Shown: in pieces, positions 16,230 to 25,602 of the stretch
Position numbering within the stretch: the first letter of the stretch is position 1
How the letters are laid out: every line of letters starts with the position of its first letter
Source: Sva-07 sp942492715
GTDB taxonomy: Bacteria > Actinomycetota > Acidimicrobiia > Acidimicrobiales > Ilumatobacteraceae
Direction: 5' to 3'
DNA: 64,000 bases
Assembly (NCBI GenBank): GCA_942492715.1
Contig: CALOFW010000012.1
Span: 744,001 to 808,000 of the forward strand
Made by a program: the position numbers and the translations under genes
Notes under the pieces: generated by a model
What the model was told of the DNA's origin: nothing
Database searches by the model: none
The model's input: the letters and a program-made list of their open reading frames with translations, nothing else

Positions 16230-18370
16230 GCCCCATGACCGAGCCGATGAACGCCGACGACTGGACCGTGCCGGCGGTCGGCACAGGGGCGATCACGCTG
16301 GTCTCCGGTCGCGACTTCGCGATCTGCGACACCAGCGGCGACATGACCCGAGGAGCGGTGCACGGCCTGATCCACGACGACCGCCGGTATCTCGATGTCT
16401 GGTCGCTCCGTCTCGCGGACCTGGAACTGCGCCCACTCGCAGCAACGACGCCCACGCCCTTCAGTGCGGTCTTCGTCGCACGCGTCCACGAACCCGGCGG
16501 TCGTCCGCTTCCGGTGCTCGTGATCAGGCGGCGATCGGTCGGGCACGGCATGCGTGAGGTGATCGAGGTCCACAACTCGGGACGCGAACCGTACGACCTC
16601 ACGATGACGGTCGACGCCGGAGCCGACTTCAGCCACCTGTTCGACGTCAAGTCGGGCCGCCCGAGCACCATCCACGGCACGATCACGCCGACCGACGACG
16701 GCATCTGCATCGACCACCCCGATCCCGAGATCCGGCAGCGAACGCTGCTCGGCCTGGAACCAGCGGCATCGGACGTCGACGACGACGGATGGTCCTGGCA
16801 CGTCGAGATCGGCCCGCACAGCCGTCATCTGGCGCGAATCACCGTCGACGCCGTCACCAGCGCCCCGACCGACGAATCGCTCGTCGACCTCGACGGCGCC
16901 ACGACTCCGGAGGGTCCGACCCCCGACGTCGATGATCTGTCCCACCACCGCTACGAGACCTGGCAGGAGCGCGTGCCGACGATCGTCTCGCCGGACCCAC
17001 GACTCGCGGTCGGGGTGCGCAAGTCGCTCGAGGATCTGGCGTCGCTGCGCATCTTCGACACGGCCCACCCCGAACTGGCGGTCGTCGCGGCCGGCGCTCC
17101 CTGGTACATGACGTTGTTCGGGCGAGACGCCCTCCTGACGTCGTACATGGCGATGCCGTTCGCGCCGGAACTCGCCCGCGGCGTCCTCCACGAGCTGGCC
17201 GAGCTGCAGGGGCGGGAGGTCGATCCACGGTCCGGCGAACAGCCGGGCAAGATCATGCACGAACTGCGGGCACACGGTGGGGCGGGGCCCTTCAGCGAGC
17301 GCTCGCGTTACTACGGCACGGTGGACGCCACGCCGCTGTACGTCCTGGTGGCCGCCGAGGCCATGCGCTGGGGCGCCGTCACGACGGCGGACCGTGCGTG
17401 GCTGCTCCCTGCCGTCGATGCCGCGATCGGCTGGATCCGCGACGACGGCGACAGCGATGGTGACGGCTTCGTCGACTACGCGCCGCACGATGAACGCGGG
17501 CTCGCCAATCAGGGCTGGAAGGATTCGTGGGACGGCGTCAACTTTGCCGATGGAACGCTTCCGAAGGCACCGATCGCGCTCGTCGAGGTGCAGGGGTACA
17601 CCTATGCCGCCCTGAGGGGTGCTGCCGAGATCTATCGGAACGTGCATCGCGACGATGCCGCAATCCGATGCGATCACGAGGCCCATGACCTACGCGAGCT
17701 GTTCAACGAGCGCTTCTGGGACGATCGGGGATGGTTCATCGAGGCCCTCGACGGATCGGGCCGGGCGGTCGACTCGCTCGGCTCGAACCCGGGGCACGCG
17801 CTGTGGGCGGGCATCGCCGATGCCGATCTCGCCGATCGGTATCTCGACGGTGTGGTCGGCGACGAACTCTGGACCGGCTGGGGCGTCCGAACGTTGGCGA
17901 CCCCGATGGGGGCGTACGACCCACTCAGCTACCACAACGGTTCGGTGTGGCCGCACGACACGGCGATCTGCCTCGCCGGGGCCGCCCGCTACGGCCGGTG
18001 GGACGTCGTCGACCGGCTCACCGACGGGTTGCTCGACGCGTCGATGTACTTCGGTGGTCGACTTCCCGAGCTGTTCGCAGGCCTCTCACGGCGACTCGTG
18101 CCGGTTCCGGTCCCCTACCCCGGCTCGTGCTCACCACAGGCGTGGGCGGCGGCATCGGTGTTGCTGCTCCTGCGAGCGAATCTCGGCCTCGACGCTGACG
18201 TCTCCGGCCACAGGATCTTCGTGCGCCCCGAAGGTCAGCTCGTGCGCGACATCGCGTGCGATCATCTCGTGATCGGCGGTCGCTACGCCTCGATCGCCGT
18301 CCGCGACGGTGTCGTCTCCGCACATGCCGACGGCCTCGACGTCGTCGATGACCGTCCGCTGCCCGCCTGA
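16226..18370 (+). CDS. amylo-alpha-1,6-glucosidase / glycogen debranching-type enzyme
   Basis: A 714-residue cytoplasmic protein. Residues ~20-220 form the GDE N-terminal bis domain (beta-rich; GLIHDDRRYLDVWSL and VARVHEPGG). Residues ~260-690 form an (alpha/alpha)6 barrel of the amylo-1,6-glucosidase / MGH type, with APWYMTLFGRDALLTSYM, GWKDSWDGVNF and YHNGSVWPHDTAICL. Such enzymes hydrolyse glucosides or glucan branches, and close relatives act on mannosylglycerate- or glucosylglycerate-type compounds, so the exact substrate is open. The GTG start overlaps the stop of the glycosyltransferase (GTGA); an ATG three codons later is an alternative. Confidence 0.85.
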   Translation: MSPMTEPMNADDWTVPAVGTGAITLVSGRDFAICDTSGDMTRGAVHGLIHDDRRYLDVWSLRLADLELRPLAATTPTPFSAVFVARVHEPGGRPLPVLVIRRRSVGHGMREVIEVHNSGREPYDLTMTVDAGADFSHLFDVKSGRPSTIHGTITPTDDGICIDHPDPEIRQRTLLGLEPAASDVDDDGWSWHVEIGPHSRHLARITVDAVTSAPTDESLVDLDGATTPEGPTPDVDDLSHHRYETWQERVPTIVSPDPRLAVGVRKSLEDLASLRIFDTAHPELAVVAAGAPWYMTLFGRDALLTSYMAMPFAPELARGVLHELAELQGREVDPRSGEQPGKIMHELRAHGGAGPFSERSRYYGTVDATPLYVLVAAEAMRWGAVTTADRAWLLPAVDAAIGWIRDDGDSDGDGFVDYAPHDERGLANQGWKDSWDGVNFADGTLPKAPIALVEVQGYTYAALRGAAEIYRNVHRDDAAIRCDHEAHDLRELFNERFWDDRGWFIEALDGSGRAVDSLGSNPGHALWAGIADADLADRYLDGVVGDELWTGWGVRTLATPMGAYDPLSYHNGSVWPHDTAICLAGAARYGRWDVVDRLTDGLLDASMYFGGRLPELFAGLSRRLVPVPVPYPGSCSPQAWAAASVLLLLRANLGLDADVSGHRIFVRPEGQLVRDIACDHLVIGGRYASIAVRDGVVSAHADGLDVVDDRPLPA

Positions 18371-18452
18371 TCGGCTCGCGCGACGTCCCATCACCCATCG
18401 TCGCCGATCACAACCTTCACCGATCGGAAACCAACACGCAACACCGGCTGCA

Positions 18453-18458
18453 TACCTT
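18453..18458 (+). promoter_or_regulatory. -10 box of a leaderless small gene
   Basis: TACCTT lies six bases before the ATG at 18465. Confidence 0.35.
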
Positions 18459-18464
18459 CCGCTC

Positions 18465-18584
18465 ATGGCATCACTCCCTGCAGATCTCGCCCACGAGCGT
18501 CCTCCGATGAAGGCGACGCCGATCAAGACCACGCCGATCAAGCCGACGCCTCCGCGCCAGACGCCGATCAAGCCGCTCCGCTGA
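18465..18584 (+). CDS. possible 39-residue Pro/Lys/Thr repeat peptide
   Basis: A short frame in the 308-bp gap between the debranching-type gene and the transporter operon. The peptide starts MASLPADLAHERPPMKA and continues with TPIK repeats (KATPIKTTPIKPTP, then QTPIKPLR). Three ACGCCGATCAAG units encode the repeats. A TACCTT -10 box six bases before the ATG would give a leaderless mRNA, as at several other genes here. It is basic and has no hydrophobic segment. No homologue is recognised. The regular codon-level repeat suggests either a real small protein or a DNA repeat with another role. Confidence 0.4.
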   Translation: MASLPADLAHERPPMKATPIKTTPIKPTPPRQTPIKPLR

Positions 18585-18678
18585 CCGCCCACACCCGGCG
18601 ATGTCGCCGGATGTGAGCACGTGGTTCGAGCTCCGATCCGCCGGGCGGCCGTGACCTCCGGCTAGGTTGCCCATCGAC

Positions 18679-20817
18679 ATGGGGGTGTCTCGATCGGGCT
18701 GGGGAGCCGCGGACGTGAAGCGCTGGTCGGTGCAGTTCGCACCGGCTCTCGGTCTCGTCGCAGTGCAGCTCGCGTTCTTCGGGTTGCCCGCCGGCGCCTG
18801 GATCCGCGGCGTCGTGCTCGGCCTGCTGATCGCCCTGTTGGCGGTTGGCATGGCGCTCGTCTACCGGGCCAATCGGGTGATCAACTTCGCCCAGGCGGAC
18901 CTCGGCTTCGTCCCGACGTCGCTCGCGGTCGGCCTGATCGTCTTCTCCGGCCTGCCGTACCTGTTCGGTTTCGGTGTGGGGCTCGCCGCGGCGGTCGCGT
19001 TGGGTGCGATCGTCGAGCTCGCCTTCGTCCGCCGCTTCGCGAGAGCGTCGCGCCTCGTGTTGACGGTCGCGACGATCGGCATCACCCAGCTGCTTGCTGC
19101 CTTCGCGCTGCTGGTGCCACGGATGTGGGATCAGAGCGCCGCCTCGCAACGCATCCCGCCACCGGTCGACTGGAAGGTCACCGTCGGCACGTTCATCCTC
19201 TCGGCCAACGATCTCATCGCGCTCGTCGTCGCTCCGCTGGCGATGATCGGCGTGGCCGTGTTCCTCGGCACCACCCGGATCGGCACGGCCATCCGCGGTT
19301 CGGCCGAACGCAGCGAGCGGGCGTTGATGCTCGGCATCCCCGTCGCATGGCTGTCCACGCTCGTGTGGGCGATCGCAGCGGGGCTGTCGTTCCTGGCGCT
19401 GTTCCTCCGCGCCGGCATCCTCGGCGTGCCCCTCGGCGCCGCGCTCAGCCTCACCGCCCTCGTGCAGGCGCTCGCCGCGCTCGTGATCGGGCGGCTGCGG
19501 AACCTCCCCACGGTCGCCACCACCGCGGTGGCGCTCGGCGTGCTCGAGTACGGCGTGGCCTGGAACGCCAGCAGCCCGCTGCTCGTGATGCCGATCATCG
19601 GCGCCTTCGTCCTCGTCGCACTGCTCCTGCAGCGTCGCCAGTACGGCCGGGTCGACCGCGACGAAGCCGCCGGCTGGCGACTCGCCGACGAGGTCCGGCC
19701 ACTGCAGCCGGCCATCGCCCGTCTCCCGCTCGTACGCCTCATGCGCTGGGGCACCGCCGCGCTGATCCTCGTCGGTCTCGCGCTGATTCCGATGCTCCTG
19801 CGAACCGATCAGATCATCAAGGCGACCGCCGTCGTCGTGTTCGCCGTGATCGGCCTGTCGCTCGTGGTGCTGTCGGGCTGGGCAGGCCAGATCTCGCTCG
19901 GTCAGATGGCCTTCGTCGCCATCGGCGCTGCGGTGAGCGCGAAGTGCACGCTGAACTGGAACGTCGACATCACCCTGGCGCTGCTGGCAGGTGGTGCCGC
20001 CGGCGCGGCCGCAGCATTCGTGGTCGGGTTGCCGGCGCTGCGGCTACGTGGGCTGTATCTCGCCGTCACCACCCTCGTGTTCGCGCTCGCGGTCAACTCG
20101 TGGTTCCTCAACCGGCAGTTCTTCGACTGGGTGCCACAGGAGCGAATCGAGCGGCTCCCGGTGTTCGGGGTCATCGACATCTCCACGCCGACGCGCTTCT
20201 ACCTGTTCGCCCTCATCGTGTTGGCGCTCGTGTTCGCCGCCCTGCGCGGCATCCGCCACAGCCGCACCGGCCGAGCGATCGTGGCTCTGCGCGAGAACGA
20301 GCTCGCTGCGCAGGCCTTTTCCGTGTCGCCGATCCCCGTGAAGCTCACCGCGTTCACGCTGTCGGGAGCCGTCGCCGGTGTCGCCGGCGGCCTCTTCGTC
20401 CACCTGAGCCAGAGTTTCGACCTCTCCAGCTACACCGCCGCCGAAAGCCTCAACGTGTTCACCGCCGCCGTGGTCGGCGGCCTCGGCTCGCTGTTCGGTG
20501 GGGTGCTCGGCGCCGTGTTCCTGCGCGGGAGCGAGTGGTTCATCACGGCACCCGAGTGGCGGCTGCTGTCGTCCGCGATCGGCGTGCTGATCGTCCTGCT
20601 GATCCTGCCGGGCGGTCTCGCCAGCCTCGTGATCAAGCTGCGCGACCGGCTCGTCACGATCGTCGTCGGGCGCACCGGACCGCCACCAGTGGCACACGCG
20701 GAACGCAACGGCGCCGACCCGGTCACCGGGCCCATCGGCCCGACAACGACCACCTCGAACGGCGCCCGCGTGGCCGAGGAAACGGCCGACGACCTCGACG
20801 ATCGGACCACGGTGTGA
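18679..20817 (+). CDS. fused branched-chain amino acid-type ABC permease (LivH-LivM)
   Basis: A 712-residue membrane protein that joins both permease subunits of a HAAT-type importer. Residues ~10-310 are LivH-like (VYRANRVINFAQADLGFV is the LivH signature). Residues ~340-650 are LivM-like (LSGWAGQISLGQMAFVAIGAA, LRLRGLYLAVTTLVFALAV, RHSRTGRAIVALRENELAAQAF). A hydrophilic ~60-residue tail follows. The ATG at 18679 is nine bases after TAGGTT, so the leader is very short; a TTG at 18667 is less likely. The next gene starts with GTG overlapping its stop (GTGA). It works with the ATPases and binding protein encoded next. Confidence 0.92.
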   Translation: MGVSRSGWGAADVKRWSVQFAPALGLVAVQLAFFGLPAGAWIRGVVLGLLIALLAVGMALVYRANRVINFAQADLGFVPTSLAVGLIVFSGLPYLFGFGVGLAAAVALGAIVELAFVRRFARASRLVLTVATIGITQLLAAFALLVPRMWDQSAASQRIPPPVDWKVTVGTFILSANDLIALVVAPLAMIGVAVFLGTTRIGTAIRGSAERSERALMLGIPVAWLSTLVWAIAAGLSFLALFLRAGILGVPLGAALSLTALVQALAALVIGRLRNLPTVATTAVALGVLEYGVAWNASSPLLVMPIIGAFVLVALLLQRRQYGRVDRDEAAGWRLADEVRPLQPAIARLPLVRLMRWGTAALILVGLALIPMLLRTDQIIKATAVVVFAVIGLSLVVLSGWAGQISLGQMAFVAIGAAVSAKCTLNWNVDITLALLAGGAAGAAAAFVVGLPALRLRGLYLAVTTLVFALAVNSWFLNRQFFDWVPQERIERLPVFGVIDISTPTRFYLFALIVLALVFAALRGIRHSRTGRAIVALRENELAAQAFSVSPIPVKLTAFTLSGAVAGVAGGLFVHLSQSFDLSSYTAAESLNVFTAAVVGGLGSLFGGVLGAVFLRGSEWFITAPEWRLLSSAIGVLIVLLILPGGLASLVIKLRDRLVTIVVGRTGPPPVAHAERNGADPVTGPIGPTTTTSNGARVAEETADDLDDRTTV

Positions 20818-23747
20818 GCACGTCGACGGCGATGCGCAACTTCGGGCGCGGCGTCCGCCACCCGATGGACTGGCTCCGCGAGATCTGCGGCGGCGAGGCG
20901 GCCTTCCCACTCGTGGTGTTGTTCGGGCTCAACGCCGTCGACGAACTCGACCGTACGGCGTTCGGCATCCTGCTTCCCGAGATCCGTGATTCGTTCGGCA
21001 TCGACATCCAGACGGCGCTCAGCATCGTGGCGCTGTCCTCGGTCGCCGCGCTCGCCCTGCAGGTACCGATCGCCCAGTACGCCGACAAGACCAACCGGAT
21101 CCCGCTCGTCGTGTTCGGCGCACTCGCCTGGGGCTTCTTCTCCGGCATGACCGGCCTCGCGACCGGGCTGATCCTGCTGACGATCGCCAGATCGGGCTCG
21201 TCACTCGGCAAGGCGGTGATCGACCCGACGCACAACTCCCTGATCGCCGACTACTACCCGATCGAGACCCGGTCGAGGGTGTACAGCTTCCACCGCGCCG
21301 CCAACGCCGTCGGGGCCTTCATCGGCCCGCTGTCCGCCGGGCTGCTCGCGTACTACTTCGACTGGCGGGTGCCGTTCCTCGTCTTCGTCATCCCCACCGT
21401 GATCTTCGCCGTGCTCGCCATGCGGTTGCACGAGCCCACCCGCGGCCGCTGGGAGCGTCACGCCACCGGCGCATCGCAGGAGATCATCGACACCGAGGAG
21501 GAGTCGCCGTCGTTCGCCGAGAGCTGGCGCACCGCCCACAAGGTGAAGTCGCTGCAACGGATCTGGTGGAGTCTCCCCTTCCTCGCCACGTCGCTGATCG
21601 GCTTCGTCACCCTGGCGGCGCTGCTCTACGAGCAGAAGTTCGATCTCGACGAGCGCGCCCGCGGCGTGGCCGCCGCCGTCTCCGAACCGTTCGCACTCGT
21701 CGGCCTGGTGATCGGTGCCCGGATCGCCACGCGCCGGTTCGTCGGCAACGTGAAGGGTCTGATCCGTTTCGTGGCCTCGATCGCCGTCCTGGCGTCGATC
21801 GCCTCCGCCGGGTTCGCCCTCGCGCCCAACGTGTACGTCGCGGTCGCCCTCAACTGCGTGATCTCGGCGTCGCTCGCCATCATCGGTCCCGGGGTCCTCG
21901 CTGCCCTCTCGCTCGCAATCCCTCCCCGCGCCCGGGCGACCGGGTTCGCCATCGGGTCGCTGTGGGTGATCCCCGGGCTGGCGATCCTGCCGATGATCGG
22001 GTGGATCGCCGACAACTGGAGCATCGAGATCGGGATGCTCCTGATGATCCCGATGTTCCTGATCGGCAGCCTGATCCTGCGCAGCGTGGCGGACGTGATC
22101 GACGGCGACATCGCCCAGGTCTGGCAGTCGGCCGCAGCACGCTCCGAGGTGTTGTACGAGCGCCGGCAGGGCACCACCAACCTGCTGCTCCTGCGCGGCG
22201 TCGAAGCCGGCTACGACCATCGCACCGTGTTGCACGGCATCGACCTGCATCTCGACGAGGGCGAGGTCGTCGCCCTGCTCGGCACGAACGGTGCGGGCAA
22301 GTCGACGCTGCTGAAGTCGATCAGCGGCATCGTCGAAGCCGACCGCGGCGCCATCGTGCTCGACGGCCGCGACATCACCCACGCTCCCCCGAACGAGATC
22401 GCTGCACTCGGTATCGTCCAGATGCCCGGCGGTCAGGGCGTGTTCGGCTCGCTCACCGTCCGGGAGAACCTCGAGCTGGCCGGCTGGACGAACCGGCGTG
22501 ACCACGAGGGAGTCGCCGTCGCGACCGCCGAGGTGCTCGCGATGTTCCCGGTCCTCGCCGATCGGCTCGACTCGCCCGCCGCCAACATGTCCGGCGGCCA
22601 GCAGCAGATGCTGGCGTTGGCGATGAGCTTCGTGATGCGGCCCAAGGTGCTGCTGATCGACGAGTTGTCCCTCGGGCTCGCACCCGTCGTGGTCGGCCAG
22701 CTGCTGCCGATCGTGCGCCGTATGGCCGACGACGGCGTCACCGTCGTGTTGGTCGAGCAGAGCGTCAACGTCGCACTGACCGTCGCCGAACGGGCCTACT
22801 TCATGGAGCGTGGCACGATCATGTTCGACGGACCGACCAAGGAGTTGCTCGACCGACCCGACCTGCTGCGGTCGGTCTTCCTCACGTCAGCGGGCACCGA
22901 CGGTCGGGAGGCGCAACCCACCGAGCGCACCATGATCGACGACGCGTCGGCGCCCGTGCTCTCGGTCCACGGGCTGTCGGTCACCTTCGGCGGGATCCGG
23001 GCGGTCGACGGCACCACGTTCGACGTGTGGCGCGGCGAGATCGTCGGCGTCATCGGGCCGAACGGCGCCGGCAAGACCACGATGTTCGATCTCGTCTCCG
23101 GGTTCACCCCGAGTACGGCGGGCACGATCACGCTCAACGGCCGCGACATCACCACGATGAGCGCCGCCGGGCGCGCCGAACTCGGTCTCGGTCGCTCCTT
23201 CCAGGACGCCCGCCTGTTCCCCGAACTGACGGTGCAGGAGACGTTGGCGATCGCCCAGGAACGCTTCGTCGGCAGTCGCAGCGTGTTCGTGGCTGCGCTG
23301 CACCTCCCGATGGCCGTCGACTCCGAGGAGCACGTCGCGCTGCGCACCGACGAGCTGATCGAACTGATGGGTCTCGGCGACTATCGCCATTCGTTCGTGC
23401 GGGAGCTGTCCACCGGCACCCGCCGAGTCGTCGACCTGGCGTGCCTCGTGGCGCACCGGCCGGCGGTGATCCTGCTGGACGAACCCACGTCGGGAATCGC
23501 CCAGCGGGAGGTGGAAGCGCTGTCGCCGGTCGTCCGGCGCCTGCGCGACGAGATGGGGGCGAGCCTGGTCATCGTCGAACACGACATCCCGTTCGTGTCC
23601 GAGGTGTCCGACCGGTTGCTCGCACTCGAACAGGGCCGGGTCATCGCGACCGGTCGGCCAGCCGATGTCCTGGAACACCCGGACGTCATCGAGTCATACC
23701 TCGGCACCTCAGGTGCCGCGATCGCCCGATCAGGGGGAACGGAGTAG
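20814..23747 (+). CDS. MFS transporter fused to two HAAT-type ABC ATPases (MFS-LivF-LivG)
   Basis: A 977-residue triple fusion. Residues ~1-440 are a 12-helix major-facilitator protein with loop motifs QYADKTNRIPLV and ETRSRVYSFHRAANAVGAFIG. Residues ~456-695 are a LivF-type ATPase with Walker A GTNGAGKST, signature MSGGQQQM and Walker B VLLIDELSLGLAP. Residues ~713-970 are a LivG-type ATPase with Walker A GPNGAGKTT, signature LSTGTRR and Walker B VILLDEPTSG. The frame is continuous with no stop at the joints. The gene is coupled by GTGA to the fused LivHM permease and lies three bases before the binding-protein gene. It could be an importer whose ATPase chain carries its own secondary transporter, perhaps for a linked substrate. 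Domain calls are strong; the joint mechanism is unknown. Confidence 0.92.
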   Translation: MSTSTAMRNFGRGVRHPMDWLREICGGEAAFPLVVLFGLNAVDELDRTAFGILLPEIRDSFGIDIQTALSIVALSSVAALALQVPIAQYADKTNRIPLVVFGALAWGFFSGMTGLATGLILLTIARSGSSLGKAVIDPTHNSLIADYYPIETRSRVYSFHRAANAVGAFIGPLSAGLLAYYFDWRVPFLVFVIPTVIFAVLAMRLHEPTRGRWERHATGASQEIIDTEEESPSFAESWRTAHKVKSLQRIWWSLPFLATSLIGFVTLAALLYEQKFDLDERARGVAAAVSEPFALVGLVIGARIATRRFVGNVKGLIRFVASIAVLASIASAGFALAPNVYVAVALNCVISASLAIIGPGVLAALSLAIPPRARATGFAIGSLWVIPGLAILPMIGWIADNWSIEIGMLLMIPMFLIGSLILRSVADVIDGDIAQVWQSAAARSEVLYERRQGTTNLLLLRGVEAGYDHRTVLHGIDLHLDEGEVVALLGTNGAGKSTLLKSISGIVEADRGAIVLDGRDITHAPPNEIAALGIVQMPGGQGVFGSLTVRENLELAGWTNRRDHEGVAVATAEVLAMFPVLADRLDSPAANMSGGQQQMLALAMSFVMRPKVLLIDELSLGLAPVVVGQLLPIVRRMADDGVTVVLVEQSVNVALTVAERAYFMERGTIMFDGPTKELLDRPDLLRSVFLTSAGTDGREAQPTERTMIDDASAPVLSVHGLSVTFGGIRAVDGTTFDVWRGEIVGVIGPNGAGKTTMFDLVSGFTPSTAGTITLNGRDITTMSAAGRAELGLGRSFQDARLFPELTVQETLAIAQERFVGSRSVFVAALHLPMAVDSEEHVALRTDELIELMGLGDYRHSFVRELSTGTRRVVDLACLVAHRPAVILLDEPTSGIAQREVEALSPVVRRLRDEMGASLVIVEHDIPFVSEVSDRLLALEQGRVIATGRPADVLEHPDVIESYLGTSGAAIARSGGTE

Positions 23748-23750
23748 ATC

Positions 23751-25547
23751 ATGCAACCAGCACAGGCAGAGGGCGGGGGCTCCTCGTCGAGCAGTCTGAA
23801 GAAGTGGGGGCCGATCGGAGCGATCGTGCTCGTCGTGGCCGCGGTGGTGGGGCTCGTCGTCGTCGCAGGGGGCGACGACGACAGCGAGTCGGCGACCACC
23901 GATGCCACGACCCCGGCGACCGAGGCGCCACAGGCCACCGATGCGCCGGACACCACCGACGCACCGGCGGAGACCGCCCCCGACGACACCCGAGCTCCTG
24001 ACACCGGCGGTGGCGACGTCACGTTCCCGCTGTCGTTCAGCCAGGCACAGGAACAGGGCATCGAGGTGGCCTGGGACGAGCGCTGCGACACCGAGACCGG
24101 CAACCTCGCGATCCAGTGGTTCTTCGCTCCCGAGTGCTACGCGCCGTTCGATGGCGACAACGGTGGCGACACCACGCGCGGCGTCACCGCCGACACGATC
24201 AAGATCGTCCAGTACCAGGGGCCCGACGACGACCCGATCATCAACTACCTGTCCGATGCCGTCAGCGTCGACGACACCAACGCCGAATCGGAACAGACCG
24301 CCCGCGACATGATCGGCATGTTCGAGCAGTTCTACGAGTTGTACGGCCGTACGATCGACTTCGAGACCTACGTGAGCACGGGCCTCGCCAACGACGAGGT
24401 GACCGCCCGCGCCGATGCGGTCCGCATCGCCGAGGACTACGAGCCCTTTGCCGTACTCGGCGGTCCGGCGCTGACCGACGCGTTCGCCGACGAACTCACC
24501 GCACGCGAGGTGGTCTGCATCGGCTGTGGCGGCTCCGGCCAGGAGTGGTACGCCGCTCGTGACCCGTACGCCTATTCGCTCGGCATCGACGCCGAGCAGG
24601 CTCGCGGTCACGCTCGCGAGTTCATCGCCAAACAGTTGATCGGCGGCAACGCAGAGTTCGCCGGCGACGAGGCGTTCACGCAACAACCCCGCGTGTTCGG
24701 CCACGTCTACATCTCGTCGACCGACCGCTCGCAGTCGATCGCCGAGACGCTCGTCGCTGGGATGACCGAGGACGGTGCCACGGTGGCCGAGACGCTGCCC
24801 TACACACTCGACCCCGGCACGATCCAGGCCCAGGCGTCGCAGATCATCGCCAAGCTGAAGGCGTCGGGGGTCACGACGGTGGTGCTCGCCAGCGACGGCA
24901 TCGCCCCGCGCGACTTCACCCGGGAGGCAACCGCGCAGGAGTACTTCCCGGAATGGGTGATCGTCGCACCCTCGCTGTCGGATCTGACCGCGTTCGGGCG
25001 TACCTACGACCAGACGCAGTGGGAGCACGCGGTCGGTGTCACGCACAACATCGCCGTTCCGGTGACGCCGGAGATCGCCGGTTTCTACGGGCTCTACGAG
25101 TGGTTCAAGGGCACCGAGCCCCCGGCCAAGGACACGATCGGCCTCCTGATGCCGAACTACACGTTCCTCGCAGCGAACCTGCAGGCGACCGGACCCGACC
25201 TCACTCCGGAAACCTTCCGCGACGCGCTGTTCACCGGAACCGGCACGACCCCGGCGATCACCCAGCCGCTGCTGACCTACGGGACGGCCGCCGGGTTCTG
25301 GCCGGAGACCGACTACAACGGCGTCGACGACGCGACGCTGATGTGGTGGGATCCGACTGCCACCGGGCCCGACGAGATCCGCAAGGACGGCACCGGCATG
25401 TGGGCATTCGTCGACGGCGGCAAGCGCTACCTGCCGGGCGAATGGCCGACCGAGAACAAGCTGTTCGACCCCGAGGGTGCGGTGACGATCTACGAGACGC
25501 CGCCACCGGAGGAGACACCCCCGCAGTACCCCAGCCCCGCCGGCTGA
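23751..25547 (+). CDS. membrane-anchored substrate-binding protein of HAAT ABC transporter
   Basis: A 598-residue protein with a short cytoplasmic N-terminus, one membrane anchor (residues ~19-40) and a Thr/Asp/Ala/Pro-rich linker (~42-85). A type I periplasmic-binding fold follows (FETYVSTGLANDEVTARADAVRIAEDY, CIGCGGSGQEWY, TVVLASDGIAPRDF). The anchor replaces the usual lipobox. The ligand cannot be told: relatives bind amino acids, amides, urea or aromatic compounds. A 30-residue Pro-rich C-terminal tail is present. It is the last gene of the three-gene operon and ends at a strong hairpin. Confidence 0.88.
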   Translation: MQPAQAEGGGSSSSSLKKWGPIGAIVLVVAAVVGLVVVAGGDDDSESATTDATTPATEAPQATDAPDTTDAPAETAPDDTRAPDTGGGDVTFPLSFSQAQEQGIEVAWDERCDTETGNLAIQWFFAPECYAPFDGDNGGDTTRGVTADTIKIVQYQGPDDDPIINYLSDAVSVDDTNAESEQTARDMIGMFEQFYELYGRTIDFETYVSTGLANDEVTARADAVRIAEDYEPFAVLGGPALTDAFADELTAREVVCIGCGGSGQEWYAARDPYAYSLGIDAEQARGHAREFIAKQLIGGNAEFAGDEAFTQQPRVFGHVYISSTDRSQSIAETLVAGMTEDGATVAETLPYTLDPGTIQAQASQIIAKLKASGVTTVVLASDGIAPRDFTREATAQEYFPEWVIVAPSLSDLTAFGRTYDQTQWEHAVGVTHNIAVPVTPEIAGFYGLYEWFKGTEPPAKDTIGLLMPNYTFLAANLQATGPDLTPETFRDALFTGTGTTPAITQPLLTYGTAAGFWPETDYNGVDDATLMWWDPTATGPDEIRKDGTGMWAFVDGGKRYLPGEWPTENKLFDPEGAVTIYETPPPEETPPQYPSPAG

Positions 25548-25559
25548 CCCGTGACCATT

Positions 25560-25602
25560 CTCGTGAACGAGGTGCGCCCGTGGGGCGCACCTCGTTCACG
25601 AG
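25560..25602. terminator. perfect 20-bp bidirectional hairpin terminator
   Basis: The 20 bases at 25560-25579 (CTCGTGAACGAGGTGCGCCC) are perfectly complementary to 25583-25602, with a 3-base loop. It lies between the convergent transporter operon and phosphatase gene, and it contains the TGA stop of the phosphatase. There is no long U-tract, as is usual for high-GC Actinobacteria. Confidence 0.8.

Noticed and set aside
19125..20813. In-frame upstream extension of the MFS-LivF-LivG gene
   Set aside because: It runs through the LivHM gene in another frame with Arg-rich sequence. The GTG at 20814 overlapping the previous stop is the natural start.
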